Positions 9,601 through 24,600 of a stretch of 64,000 nt of DNA are shown here, in pieces (position 1 is the first letter of the stretch; the number at the start of each line of letters is the position of its first letter). Below the pieces are notes generated by a model. It did not search any database. It worked only from the letters and a program-made list of their open reading frames with translations, and was not told the origin of the DNA. The position numbers and the translations under genes are program-made. The DNA comes from Aurantiochytrium sp. KH105 (lineage: Eukaryota; Sar; Bigyra; Thraustochytrida; Thraustochytriidae), in NCBI GenBank assembly GCA_003116975.1, contig BGKB01000006.1, positions 248,001 through 312,000 of the forward strand. The letters are read 5' to 3'.

Positions 9601-12600
9601 CAACTCCTCGCGCGCGGGCAGGTCGAGTCGTACACGAGAAAGCTTTGCTAGTTTCGCCAGCCCGCCCATGTCTGCGAGCTTGCGCAAAATTGACTGTGGG
9701 GCCATCGCTCGCTGCGCGTTGCTCTTTGCCAATTCGGTCAGCGCCGTTTCGTCGAGAATGGGAATCGACGAGGGAAGCTCGCTAGTGCGAATCAAATCCA
9801 CAAACTCTGCCTCTGCAACAAGACTGCACAGCGTGTAGCCCGTCAGCTTTTCCACCAGCATCACGCCTTGCGGCATCAGCACACCCCACTGTCCCACAAC
9901 GGGCGCAGTGCGCGCGATCTGCGGCTTGTTATCATCCCACGTTTCCACTTCGTCCGGCGAGCCTGACGACATGGGCGACCTCTGACTCTCCTGCACTCGT
10001 GGCAACGAGGATGATGAGGAAGGCGGGCTCTGCTCAGGCCCGTTGCGACGAACATTCTCCTCAGCGCCCTCTTCAATCGTGTCTGGGCCACCGAGAACGC
10101 CACCGAGCTGAAGCATTTCGTGCACGAGTAACTTGGCAGGAAGAGTGTAGACTGGCCCCGAACGGTGAAAGCGCAGTCGCGAGGTCAAATCCCCGCTCGC
10201 CTCCATGGCTCCGAGATCCGCGCCTGCGGCCCCGGAAAGCGCGACACGAGTGGCATCCAACAATCCAGACGAACCAAGGCTGAGTCCCTGCAGTGCCGAT
10301 GACATCGAGGCCTTCACCTTGGCCATAGAGCAACTCGTCACGGTAAAACAGTCGCCCTTTTGGTACAAGGCAAACGCTGGATACAATTGTTTGCCCTTGA
10401 GACCATCATCAAAGGCAATCCCGAGATCTTCGCCGTTCACTGCAAAGGAAAGAACGCCTTCATTCATGTCCATAATCACCGTGACAACATGTCCCGTGCG
10501 AAAGTCTCGACCATACGTCTTCACCTTGTGTTTGTTGTGCCATGCGCCCTTGTTGCCAATATATCCCCACCCATACTTGTCGTTGCCAAGGTACGAGCCT
10601 AAATTTGATGCTGCGGTCGCAACACCAACAAAAATGTGGCCCTTCGAGCTGATATCGATGGAAACGTCCCATCTGCTTACACCCGTCGACGGAATTTCCA
10701 TGTCAGCGCGGACCATGCCCCACTTTTCAAACGACACTTGCGTTGCGCTCATGCCGTCGTCGCTCACGCTTATGGTCGAGCCGCAATTATCAGGGTCTAG
10801 TCGGAAGCTCACCTCCTCCGTGTCCATGGAAGACCCACCTCCGAGATTCCCGCCACCGATGAGAGCGCCATTGACGATCTCTTCGACCACGCAGCGCGGC
10901 CGCCAGATGGATACAGCAACTTTGGGAACCAGTACAGCAACATCGGTCAGAATCTTGACAACAAAGTTGCTCATGCCGGCCTTGTCGTCGATCTGGCGAG
11001 CGAGCAAGTCTGCTACGCGGGACTGGTTTGCCGGATGCAGGTTGAGACACGACTTCACCAGATCCAACGCAGCCTCGTGGCACGCATCCCAAGGCTCACA
11101 CACGCGGACGACTGCCGCCTGCGAGGCGGCTGATAGTGACAACGACTCCCTGGGTCCCGTTTCGTGGGGACTTTCAAGAATCCCCGTTTTCAAGAGCTTC
11201 GAGTTGCTCTCCAAGGACGTTGTGCTTCCGGACTTGACCTCCTTTCCGGAATCGCCACTGTCTTCTCCACTTGACTTGCTCGGGTCAGCCGCGCCGCCGC
11301 CCGAAGCAAACGATGTAATTCCCTGTTGCGTTGACTTCGGCAAGCGTGATCCGCGGCTACTGGAGCTGCGAGATTGGCTCAGCGCCTCGTTCAGCTGCTT
11401 GAGCTCTGCCTGGGCTGCGGTTTTAGCACGATCAAACTCGATCAGTTGCTCAAGGACCGTTTCCAGGATCATACCTTCCCCAATGTAGGTCTTGATCGGC
11501 TCGGCGCAGCTCGCATCCGACAGAGCATAGAGGGTCTTTTGCAAGAGTAGGTGTAGTGTTTCACACACGCGCTTCCGCGAGTTAAAAGAGGCTCTTCCGC
11601 CCGCCCCGCGAAGTCCAAAGCTGCGTGAGCTTCGCGCTCCCTGCAAAGCGCGACTACGCGGAGTCAAAGGTGGAGTTGGCACGTTTGGCACGGATGACGG
11701 AGTGCTACCTGTACGCATGGCGCGTTCGAGTTCTGCAGAAACGCTAGGAACTCGCGTCGGCGCTGGCGCCGACATCGATGGAGGCGCTGCATCGCTTGCT
11801 GCGGGAGATAATGTCTGACGCGCCGCGCGCGGATGCGCCAAGGCGCTGGAGGAGGTTGCCTCATCAGTCTTGCTCATCGAAAGTGAGGAAATGATGATTT
11901 CCTCGTCGCTACGCTCTGCTGTGTGCACGGCTCGCATCGTTGGAACAACCTGAGTTGCGAGACTGTCGAGTAAATCGCGCGTCAAGCGCACCATCTCCGG
12001 GTGGCAGCTACAGATTGTGCCAAAAATCTTGAGCGCAGACTGCGCACGAACGATGTCGGCATTCTGCATTGGCTGCCGCCGACCAGCGTCCTGGCTGCTG
12101 CGGCTGCGGGCACTGCTGACGGACTCGATATCCTCTTCTTCACTGGCCTGACTGCCTTGACTTTGATGCCCCGCAGAAACTTGCGTTGCAGAAAGAAAGT
12201 CCGTGCCCTCCTCCGTCACACGAAGGACCTCGTTCACCATGAGCTCGAGATGCTCCACGGCAAGGCTACGAAGCTTCGTATCGCAGCGCAAAAGAGCACA
12301 AAGCAGGGTCAGAGCCGCTTGCTCTGCAGGAGCACTCGCCGTTGCGCTTCGTGCCTGCGCGATAAGAAGCTCCACCAGCTCGCCCAGCGCGCACGGCGCA
12401 TCTCCCATTGACGACGATGAAGACTCCGGCAAAACCAAAAAGTCTAGGCGACTTGATTGGGCAGCGTAGTCGCCTCCATTGGAAACGGAATACTGTTCCA
12501 CCGCAAGGGCCAGCGCCTGGAAAAATGGCAACAGCATTGGGCTCTGCTCGCCTTTGCGCAGATTCGATGTCACAAAGTCCCACAAAAGGCGAATTCGACC

Positions 12601-15600
12601 TTGCACACCCTGATTGTTCATGATGCACATCTCCGCAGCAAGTGCGGCGTGCGCCGGCGTCAGTGAGTGCACAGGCCCCAACATGCTTCGCAGAAGAGAG
12701 GAGGCCAGCTGACTGTTTTGCTTCGCCAACATGCCAATGATGGCGCGGGCGTGCCGACTGGTCTGAGGTCCGGGGATAAAGTCCGATAATGCGCTCGCAA
12801 GCTGCGAGGCCGTCTCACTGTGCGCAAGGTCCATCTGCACCGGCACAAAGTTGCGGCATGCGGTGGCGCACAGCTCGAGAAAGAGGGCCAAAGAGCGCTG
12901 ATTCGCGCACATGAGGCCCGAACGCGCCTGCGTAGGCTGCAGCGTCGTACAGTAAATACCGAGCTTGTCCAGGATCACGACGCGCTGTCGATTAGGTTCC
13001 TTCTTCGGCACGTGCATCAGATCGTACTTGGGCTCTCCGTGCTCCACGTAGCCCCAACGATAGGCATTGGTGGTACCAGAAGGCCACTTCACGCGAACCG
13101 CCTTGCCGGGCATTCCGCCCCACGAGGTCATCTCCAGCACCTTTCCACGCGTTCCGAGACCGCCATCTTGCATGGCCCACTTCCAATCGGGCCCCCGAAC
13201 GACCAAATCTCCAGGGAGCGGCCGCGTTTGAAAGGCTTGTTGAGCCTTTGACATCGTTCGCGCCGTTCGGGCTTCGTTCGAGCTACCGCGAGGATGTTTT
13301 CCTGCATACGGCAAGACTCCAGAGTAATGCCGCATCGAGGGGAATGTCGACCGCGTCGGCCCGGTGCTGCTCGTGTGACCGGTTGTTTCCGCCAAGGTTT
13401 TCGGGGCCAACGAAGGCACGAGATCTGTCTCGGGCGGAGCAAAAACAGCCACGCGCAGAAAACGAGCAGTCACCGGGGCAGCGAGGCAGATCGAAGCCGT
13501 GCCCACGGTACGCTCGGCCTGCATTTTGCTCGAGAAGCTCGAAGTGATACCCGCCGGCGACATGCGCGAGAGCGAGGTTCCTGTCTCGACCGCGACGCGG
13601 GACGGCAACTCGGAACGTCGGTTCAAAGTACTCGAGGAAGTGCTGAGCAGGACGTCGCTGTTGAAGTCAAATTCCACGGCGTGCACAATCGAATCGCACG
13701 GAAACTCGATAGTAATGAACCATTTTCCGTTGGCGGAACCCCGTCCGAAAACATAGCTCACGGGCGCGGGCGCGTTCGCGGCCGCGCGTGCACGATTTGC
13801 GTCCATGATACTTTTCATCTGGCTGAACGACATCTTCTTCTTGGACGAGTCACTCTTGCTGACGCTACCGGCAGCTGATCCGGCAGTGAGGCTGGCTTCA
13901 TACGCGGACTTGTAGTCCGATCCTGCATTTCCGGTCTTCACGTTGCCATGACCTAGTTTCGCGAGATTTGCACTGGGGGGCTTATAACCAGAAGAAACTT
14001 TCCTCTCGGCGGACGCCTCTCCTTCAGAGACGCAGATCAGCCGTTCCAGTCTCTGACGGACCTTTTCCGCGGACGCGGCAGGCATGCCATTCCCGCCACT
14101 TGGATGCCCTGATGTTCTTCGAATCGCACAACGACTCGAAATATCAAAAGGCGTGGAGCCACCATACGAACCATTCGCGCTGTGCTTGGCGAGGCACTCG
14201 GGAAGATTCGTTCGCCCCCCCTGGCTTGTCGACGCTGAAAGAGACGCGGATGATGACATCATTGACATGGGCAGCGAAGGAAACGAGGATCCACTTCCAT
14301 GGTACACTGGGAGAGAAGATCCTGTGGTCAATGCCTGACCGCCACGTGCCCCGGCCGCAATGTTGCTTCCACCGCGCCCATGTCTTGACATGGGCACTGG
14401 CACAGCAGTGCCTAGCGCTTGGCAAATAGACTGTGAAACAGTTGCCATGATTCGCGCCCTCGTTCGCGATGCCATAAAGCTGTCTTCCGCGACACTTTCT
14501 TTCAAGTCAGACTCCAAAAGCAGGCCGCTAGGCTGCACAGCCCCAGTGCTTTTCAAAGACTGGACACCAAGCTCAAGGCCTGCGCGAGACAACACCAAGT
14601 GTGTGGCCAAGGCTTCGCGACTAATAAGAGCGTATATCACCGCCGCCACGGGCTCCGGATGACCTGCGTGGGGATCGCGCAATGCTGACACGCAAATATC
14701 AAGCAAGGGTGCTGCTGCATCATCTTCGCGCCCAAGAATTTCGCTGAGCAAAAGTACAATCATCTCGCTCAGCCGTTGCCGCGCAGCCCGCGCTGGCTCC
14801 GAGCTCTTCGGAGGGTCAGAGAGCCATCCCAGAAAATTGTGCACGGGCGCGGGCGCCCCGTCTCGCGACGTGGTCAGCGCAGATAGCAGGGCTCGACGAA
14901 GTGTCGCGGCCGCGTCGCTCCGCTCGTAAGCTTTGCGCAGCGGCGAGCACACGAGCTCCAGCACCTCGCGAAGAAGATCAAGGTCTGGCTTCGCGAGGGC
15001 CTCTGAAGACATGTGAGCTTCGGTCCCGATCGCAGTCGAAACAGCTTCCATCAGAGAAATGAGAGGGCCCTCATCTAATCCCGCGGCCGCGTCCGCATCG
15101 CTCGTGAACGAGTCCGTCAACGCTAACACGATGCGCCGATACAGCCGCGGATTTACGGGACTTGCCACGAGAAACGCGTTCACTAACATATCGAGCAAAC
15201 CTTGCTGGAAAATCACGTGCACGTGGCCCCGACTCGAAGAGAGCAGCGACCGTACAAGCATGACCACGTCCGTCTCGAGAAGGGCGACCATTGCGCCCCC
15301 GGCAGCAAGAACAGACTGGATCGCGAGATCGAGCCGCGTCTTGCCTTCACCGAGGAGCATGGCTTCCGGCTCGCAGAACTTTCGAAGGATACGAAAGGCA
15401 AAGGCCCAGGCGCGCGCGCGCGGAGCTGACCGCAGCGGTGCGTTGCGAAATACACCCAAGACTCGCGCCACCGATCGCGCATCGAGCTTTTCAAAGCCTG
15501 CGGAAAGGTCTTCCCGCAAAAGACTCCCGGGCGAAACGTCTTCTAGAGGCGCCGCATCGTGGTCTACTGCTCGCACGGGCTCTCCGCTCATGTCGTTGGA

Positions 15601-18600
15601 TACGTCTGCGCGGCGAAGCCCGAGCGCGCCTCCTCCGCTACCAGGTGCCGACACGTTGCGTCGAAGCGGCAGTGACGAAGAAACGCCCTGGGATTCTGAC
15701 ACAGCCCGACTTAAACCCTCTGGCTCGGTACCAAAGGCGTCCACCTCGGGATCACAGGCCGCAGAGGAGCCAAGCGCAATGAGGAGGAGCTCGAGGACAA
15801 AGACGGGTGTCTGAGGCGGGGGGTCCAAGACCTTGATGATTTTCTCGCGGAGAAGAGCACGAACTGAGCTACTCCCAGACTTTGAGCACAACACCTCAAC
15901 GATGCGCAAAATGGACGAGTGCACAAAGGGTTCCGACAGATCGGCGATGCGACGTAGCAGCTCGTCAAAGAGCGGGTGTTCGAGAACTCCCTTTCGAACG
16001 CTTTCATTTGAAGCACGGCCCACCAGCTGCTCAAGCACCTTGGCCGTGATCAGGAACAACTCAAGTTGCAGTGGAGCTAGCAGCGCAGGCGACGTAATCA
16101 GACCGAGAATCACGCGCAGCGCATCCGTGTCTTCCGGACCATTGGTCAAGGCACCGCCCTCGCCGTCGTCAGTACGCTCGTCGTCGTCCTCCTCGGCAAC
16201 CTTGAGCAGCTCTGCGTCGTGTTTCCCTTCACCCGACCCCTGTAAGCCGGCAAAGAAGCGTGTTCCTCGAACTCGCCGCGAAGGAGGTGAGTCCAGAACG
16301 CTGGAATCGCTGGTGGAAAAGGCGGCGTGGAAGGGGTTGAGAACCGAAGGCTTTCCAAAGCGCCCAGAGGTGTTGAGAATATGGCTGCGACGCCGTGCCA
16401 GCTTAATCAAGCCGGGATCATCCCCGTCGAGGGAAAGCAAGACGGACTGCGCGACAGACTTTCCGCCAGTCCCGCTCGCACCCTCGGCTGATTCACCTGA
16501 TCCAAGGCCGACGCTTCCACTTCCGCTGCCCGTTGACCTCGAGATCGCGCCGCCTGCATCTCGCGCACCCAACATCACATCGAGTTCCTGTTCTGCACGG
16601 CGCACCCGATGATACACGGAGGGGTGTAGCAAGGTTGCTACCAGAGCCTGTTCGGGAATGAGCGCCTCAGAGTTCTTGTCGGATTCATCCGGAAGCGGAC
16701 TGCGCAGCTTGACGAAGACATGCAGGGCAAAGTGCGCACGCCTCGCTTGTTGCTCGGACTCGCACCTCGCACAAAGATCATACTCGTCACAATTGACGCA
16801 CTTGAAGCGAACGCCAACAATGGGTTTCATACCACATCCATCGCAAGCTGTGCCGTGGTGGACAACGCCAGTGTCGGAGCTCGTCCCTGCTGAGTCACCC
16901 TCTGCACCGGCCGCGACGCTCTCCTTTGGTTCCGTTTGCAACGATTCTTCCGAGTCGGAGTTGCCTCCAAGTTCCAGAACCGCACTCTTGCCTCCCAGAG
17001 GGGTTTTCTTAGCCGCGGACGACTGGCCCCACGTCGGATACGCCGCCGCTTCCGCCGCGGCAAGCTTGGCTTCGTTTGCCATGGCCATAGTCTCTGACGC
17101 CGTTGCTCGTGCTTGACGCTCGGCCGCCTGGGCGTCTGCCTCGGAGGGCAGCAAAGTGCGAAGACCGGGCAAAAGTGGGCCGACCGGAAGTCGACTCGGC
17201 TGATCTGAGGTGGGTGGAAGCGGCAAGGGCCGCGGAATCTTGAGAAAAATATGTGTTGGGTCCGGATACCGTTCTGCGCCTTCACACAACTCACAGAGGT
17301 CATAATCACTCAGCGTCACAGAATGATACCGAGCCCCGACAATTGGAGTTGCGCCGCAGGTCGCACACACAGTGTTAGGATGCACAGCTTTTGCGCCATC
17401 GGAAACCACTGAAGCCGGAAGTAGCGCACGCTCTGCCATCACACGAGCCTCAGACTCAAGCGCATGTGACAAAAGGACCAACGTCCAGCTCACCAACGGG
17501 AAATTGTCCAGCACGGAAGCAACATTTCCAGAGCCAATGGAGTCCAATAACCGGAGAAGATGCTCCACAGCGAGCGACGCATCCGGGCCCTCGACAATCG
17601 CCTTCAACAGGTTAAAAACGGGTCGCTCTGGAAAGGACTGCGATATCCCAAGAAAAACACTCGGCGTCGAAAAATGCTCACGAAGGACATCACATGTGAA
17701 ACGGGCCGAAGCACCTTCGTCATACAGGCTAAGAGCGCGTAAACCACGGCGTACGAGCTTGCCTGTAACACGGATCTGCTCCGCAGAACAGGTGTGATGC
17801 ACGCAAAAGTGCGAAAATACCTTGTGCAGGAGCGGAAGCGAGAGAAAGGGGCGACGCTCGGTTGCGATAGTGCGCAAAAGTATCGCTACGTCGTCCTCTG
17901 CCTCGTCAGGGAACTTCCTGACTAAAAGATTCGTCAAGAGCTCCACCATTCGAAACCATCGGCTGACACAAACGGAAGGCTGTCGAGTGGGGCGAAGAAG
18001 CTCCACGGACTCTAAAAAGGTCGGAGTATCGTCGCGGATTGCCACTTGTAGCGCAGTGGGATTGCCGTGATTTTCTGCGGTTCCCTTTGCTCGCTCCATC
18101 TCAGCAGCCATGCGTGCGCTGTACTCCTCGTCGGCAATCTGGGTGATCACAGCTTGGAGATAGTCCAAGCGCTCGCGCGCCTCTTCAGATTCGCCGAGGG
18201 CAGCTAGAACCCCGTCCACGAGCGCGGCGCGCACGGCGGCGACTGCATTATACAGAGGGTGCTGGTCGCCGAGCGCCTCAAGGGCCTCATCCCACGACAT
18301 ACGGCTCGTGTCGATCCCGTCCCAGACACCTCCTGTCGCAGTGCCAATGTTTCCACTAAAACGCTCAAGAGCAAGCTCTAGGCTACGGCGAGCGCGCTCG
18401 ACTTCGGCCAGCGAAGAAACAAAACGCGTTTCCGCAGTCGATTTGTGGTCGACCAAAAATGTGGAACGAAGCTTATCGGGAAGCGCGCGCACCATCGGAA
18501 CGGAGTCGCGAATACCCTCCACACTGAGCTTCACCATGACCTTGGCGTCAGGTTGAGTTTGACGAGACCGCCGCTTGCTCGATGATGAACCAGAAGCAAC

Positions 18601-21600
18601 CAAGCCTGCATGTTTAACGTGGCCGCTCGACGTCAGGTCAGCCTTCGCTTTGTACTGGCGAAGCTTCGAGGTGAGAGATCCTCCTCCAAGGTCGCCCTTT
18701 TGAAACTCGCTCGCCTTCGGGAAAGGCATGTTCTCTACAATCGACTCCAGAAAGTCCTTGACCTTAGAGATCGAAGGAAGATTATCCGAAGAATCTGAGC
18801 CTGACTTGGCAAGCATCTTCGCCGTTGAAGCTTCAAGCCATGACGCCGTTGCCGCCAGCGCCGAGGAACTCATGGGACTTGGCGAGCCAGACGCGCTTGC
18901 CTCCGATCCGTCTTCTTCCTTCTCGCTACTGTTCACGCCAGCTGGCGTCAGCCATTGAGCCGCAGGCGGACGAGCTGCAGAGTGATCTGCGCTTCCTGAT
19001 GCCCACGCCGCTCGCAACGCTTCCATTTCTGCGAAAGCGCCTTCAAGCTCTGCAGAGGTCAGGTCTTCGTCGACGCCTCCAAAGCAGGCGGAGGCAAACT
19101 TGCTGCTTGCGTCGACAACATCGTCACCTTGCACGCCCTCTGAATTGCTCTCACTGTCCATGACAGCCCCCATGCCGCTCGCGCTCGCTTTCAATGTACC
19201 AAGTCCAGCGGAGACGCCAACGCCAACGCCAACACCAGCCGCCGCCGCTGCCATTGTACCAAGGGAACCATGACCGTCTTGGTAGGCCTCGTTCGACTTG
19301 GTGAGGTAGTCGTGGTCATCTTCAGAGTCGGAGTCTTCGGCTTCTTCATCCTCCTCCTCGTCTTCCTCCGTGTCGTGACCCCACTTGTTCGGCAGGGTGT
19401 CAGACAAGTGGCCAGATGCCAAGAGGTCCTCGGCGATGAGAGACCCCGAGCTGGACAGAAGCTTGGCATTTTCCCGAAGCTGAGATGACTTGGACGCGTC
19501 TTTATCCTCAGACGAGGCTGCTGCTACATCTTTGAATGCCGGAAGTGGAGCGCGGCTGTACAGCACCATGGCTGGAATTGTGGGTGCGAGATTGTGCGGG
19601 GAAAAGATAATGCGGAGATACCGCGCCTCACACCGCCCCACAAAGCGCGTGTCTTTGAAATCCGTCTGTCGCGTCTGTCCACCGCGAACGCCGCACCGGA
19701 TCAGCGTGACACCCGTTCGTGCGCGCCATGACGATGAAGAAGGCCCGGTTGCTCCGCCATTACTAGTGCTGTTACTGCTGCTGCCGCCACCGCCGCTGCT
19801 ACTGCTAGAATGTCCGCCCATCAAGGAAGCAAAACTGCCTGGTGGCAATGATACGCCTGGTCCAGCACCAGGAAAGCGACTCACAGAGAGCAGTGGAGCG
19901 CTTTGCGCATGCGTGTAGATTTCGCTGGACAACGAACTCTGCGCGAGGCCCGTGAGATCAGATATAGGGCTCGCGCGCTGGCTCGCATACACCTCAGCTG
20001 TCGTCAGGGCCTTGCCCATCCCATTCGATTCAACAATATGTCTGTTTTGCTTGATCCAATCAAAGACCGGACGGTGGCCGTTTGGCGGGGCGTGCGCGAA
20101 TGGCTTCTGGCCGAGATTGATTTGACACTTGAAGTTACGCTCGCCCGTGATTGCGGGAAAGAGGCCTCCCGTAATCTTGATGTTTTTGAAAGCGGTGCCC
20201 ATGTTTCGCGACCACGATCCGTTGAGAGAAAAGCTGAGCACGCGACCGTCGATGTCTGCTGCGCAGCCCACAATGAAGCCGTCATGCCATTTGCTGCCCC
20301 AGTTAGTGCTGCCATTGTTCCACTTTTTCTGACGCTGGCCGTCATAAGCCCACGAGTGCTCGTCATCGCCAGTGCCCGTTGAATCGTCGTCACTGCCTTG
20401 GAAGGCGGCGTCGGCCCAGCCAATTTGCGCCACGCCTTCTCCTGTCTTTACCAAGAGCACCTCGTAATACCACTTGCCTGAATAAAGCATTACATTTCGC
20501 GGTACCACCGTCGGAAAGTGGCTCTTCACCCCAATGGTACCATCACGATCGTAGGAAAAGTTTCCGCTGAACGCGTACAGCTCCACCTCGACACCGTGCG
20601 CTTTGATGAGAGATCGATCGCCGGCCACGGGTGGGTGCGAACGCCAAGCCTCCACAGTAAGCATGCCGCTCATCCACGGCGAGAATCGTTCAACAAAGGG
20701 AACGGCCGACAAACTTGTGATCGTGCAATAGTCTCCAAGGTTAAGCACCATGATGGAGTCCTTTTGAGAAAGTAATACGTTACCAAAGGTGATCTGAACA
20801 GACGACTCGTCTCCCCCGCGATTGGATTGGGCGCCCCCCATCGCACTGGCTGCGTGCTTTGCATTTGGCGAGAACAAGCGCGCGGCGTTGCCGCTACCGC
20901 TGCCGCCATGGTCCAACGATCGGCTATCGCCAATCACCTGATGCGAGGCGTTCGAGGTTTTGGAATGAATTGACACGGAGCCGTCGATACCCTCGCTTGC
21001 ACTCGCATTTGCGGCATTGCTCACAGCCGCGGCAATGGCAGCACCCTGCAGGTTGCTTGTCCTGCTACCATCCTGCTTCTTCACCCTCGGTGTACGCGAC
21101 GAACGCGACGAACGCGACGACTTCCCGCCAGACCCACTGCTACTAGTATCGGAATTCTGACCGGGAAGCTCAGCGAAATCCCCGCGAAGAAGCGGCCCAC
21201 ACCCACGCCCATGTGGAACAAACGGTTCATTCAGAGGTCGAGTAAAGTTCGTAAAAAAGGTGCGAAGCATGTTGTGATGTGGTGAACGAAACTTGTCGAG
21301 CTGATCCCCCAATGTGCAGAGCTGCTCCATGACGCTCGTGAAAGCCATCTCGAAGAGCTTGGTGCCCTTGACGGGCCAGCAGCGCGCAATTAAAGCCACG
21401 AGCTGCTCGAGACCTTCAACAGTCTGGGCTTGGTTACTCGCATCTCCAAGCACTTGAAGCGCAAGATCCAAAATGGAACCACGCAACGCGAGCAACTCTT
21501 CAGGATCGCATGCGTTCAGCAAATGCAAGAGGAGAGCCCCGCTTTGCTCGGCAACTTCAGCTCCGAGCGCAGTGTTCGGCGCTTCTACAAAATTCTCGCG

Positions 21601-24600
21601 CATAAACTTTTCAAGCGTGGGTGCGTCCAGGCAGTCGACAAAGTGCGTGACACGGGCTTCCAGCTGATACTCGAGCAACCGCAGTGCTCCAAGCCGCACC
21701 TTTTCACTCGTATGCCTCGCTTCCTCTTCTTCTTCTTGCGCAGTGGAAAATGTAGGTGCAGCACCTAAATCCTCGGCCTCGGCGTTGGCCATTCCAGCCT
21801 TGACGGTCTGGTTGGAGTGAGCCGCCTCCATCTCGGACGCTGCAGCGGGTTGACTTGTGGCAAGGTCGACCAAACTGCGTGTGAAATCGGCACGCAGACA
21901 CAGGTTCCAGAACACGCTAAGAGACGACAGCGGAAGCCAGCTTGCATCACCACGGTCCACCGTAAGAAGATGCTCGCGATATCGCTCCGCCGTCGTGGCA
22001 AGGCGACCCTTGAGACTGAGCGAGACCCCCGTGACTGTGGCCAGCTGCTCATTTGGCGAAGGAAAGAGCTTGACGCAGACCCGCGTTCCCACGCGTGCGC
22101 CCAGATCAAAGGAAACCTCACAGCCTTCAAGTGGTTGCTGCGCCACAAGTAGTTGCTTCGTTCCACTGGCATCGAGAAGCGAAGCCGACAGCGTGAGCGA
22201 CGGTTTAAAGTCCACCAAAGGAACCTGAACGTCGACCCAAGATGCAACGAGTGCAGGATCAGAGAGAGTGGCCTCACTGGCCTCATCCACTGTGCCCTGA
22301 TGTACCGGGAGCGCGCCCCCCTCGCCAGGCTCAGTCAGTGGCCAGCAGCCGACCAAATTCGCACTTTCGCCAAGAGAGAGAATCGATTCTACTTTGCTTC
22401 GTGGCCCACAATCATCGTCATCGGCATCCACTTGAACGCGCAAGTCCTCGCGCGGGATTGGTCCAAGCCCGTTTCCACCCATTGCAGTCTGCGGAGCAAC
22501 ATGGCCTGTCGGAACACTTGGGCCGACGCTGTGATGCATCCAGTCGCGCACCTGTTCTTGAGTGCGTGCCATGGCCCAGAGTCTCACGTGTCGCAGATAG
22601 CCGCTAAAATTACGGCTGACACCGTCACCACCGATGCACAGCGCGCCATATCTATAGGCCGAAGCCTGCAGACGTCCTGGGCCTCCTTGCGGCAGTAAGG
22701 TTGGCGTGCTTGCTACGGGATTAGTGCTCACGGAGCCCGCCATGCCGGCCGGCGATTGATTGGCGTCCATGTCGGGACGGATCGACACGCGCGTGAGCTC
22801 ACTCGCGGCGTACAAGTCGCCGTCAATGTATAGTTCAAGGCCGCTACGACCAACAATTGCTGCCACGTGATGCCATTCATCCGGCCTCAACTCGGGCTGA
22901 GAAGTGCCCACGCCCTTCAGAACAGAAGTCGAAAAGACAATGTCATCGTCTTTCCACACGCGAAACTCTGCGCGGCCCGCTCGGTTCACTGAAACCTCAT
23001 ATTGCGGGAGAATCTCCCCGTTCGGACCCATCGTGCTCTTGTGCACAATCGGGACGAAATCGTTCACCCCAAACTTGTGGTGGACGTCATCGCTGGCGCC
23101 GCTCACCCACGCAGGTTTTACCCATGCTTCAATTGTGAGGAAGCGCCGGCCCCCATCTTCGGTGAGGTGTGGGCGTAAGCTTGCTCGTGCGCACCCACCA
23201 GGAATTCCAAGAAACTGGAGTGCCGGGCTTGCTGCAGTTGTTTGCCGCATTTGAAGATCGACATGAACGAAAAGTCGGCTCACCGCTGCAGGTTCCGGTA
23301 GTTCGAGTTCCCATTCCAGCGGCGCAGATACATCGATCCGGTTTCCGGCGGCAGTCTTTGTGCCCGGGGCTCCTCCTTCCGCACGGGCTGGACCGCCCAT
23401 CGTCGCGTCAATGAGGACATCTTCGTCATCATCGTCAGCCTCAGCATCGGTCTCCAGTCCATTTGCGCCTAAATGGCCCTGAATTCGCCAACGAAGCATT
23501 GACCCGGAGCGACCCAACGAGAAGACCCGCTGGCGCCCAGAAAGAGGAGGAAAAGCGCGAAAGGGCAGATGCTCCCATTGCAGCTGCTCCGTCACGGTGT
23601 CTAGATCATTGATGGTCTGTCCGAGCCATGTGAAAGCCTCATCGCTGGACGTGAACGCATTAATATTGCTACGACGAGATAATCGCGAGGCGATGATCTG
23701 ACCGTTCTCTGAGGCAGCACAGCAAAGGAGACCACTCGACGTGGTGGCGTGGGAAAGACGCACAAGACTTCTGGGGTTCTCCACGTTTGTTTGTTCTCGA
23801 TCCGACACGCCCGAGGTCCAGCCTTTGGAAACGTCAAATTTCCAACCCCCAGCGTCACCAAATGACATGCTGCTCAGGAACATGAGAAGGGTTCCGTCAG
23901 GGCACAAAGCTGCGAGCCAGTACGAGCTCGTACTGGGCATTTGTTTTGAGCGCGAGACACCGGATGTGCGATTCCTGCTGTCCGAGGTCTCGGCCTCGAA
24001 GCCCAAACCCGTTCCTCCCAACAGGAGCTCATCTTTCGATGTGCCCGTGGAAGGCAACATCGGCGGAACAGCGCTTGCCGGCAGGCTCGAAGTCGGTGTT
24101 GCGGTATCTGCATTTGCAGAGCTTTCGTCGTCATCGTCGTCTGCTTCTTCCTCTTCATTATCGTCGTCGTCGTCGTCGTCGTCTTCGTCTTCCTCGTCGT
24201 CGTCGTCGTCATCCTCCTCCTCTTCCTCCTCCTCGCTACTGCTGCTGCTGCTGTGCATTGCTAGCTTGGCGTCTGCTGTTTCTATCGTGGATGGCAGAGC
24301 CTGGACGCTGTCCACTCCGGCACCTCCCACCCCTTCACCAGCAGCTCCATCGTTGTCTACAGCTTGCAAAATACTGGCAGCGGGAGCTCCGTTCGATCCG
24401 ATGAGACCTTGTTCGCCTTCCCCGGCCCACGCCTCTTGCTCGCTATGACCCATTTGCTCCGATTCTGCGATAGCATCAGAAGACGAGCGATTAGAGAAGC
24501 CTTCCTGACCAGAGGCTGGACCCGAAGAGCGCCATGAGGAAAAGGGAACAAAGTCTTTGCTGAGCTCGCCGAATTTCGTTTCTGGAGCGTGAACAAGCGA

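Noticed and set aside
23741-24448. Serine-rich plus-strand frame
   Set aside because: It is antisense to the acidic run in the giant E2 gene.
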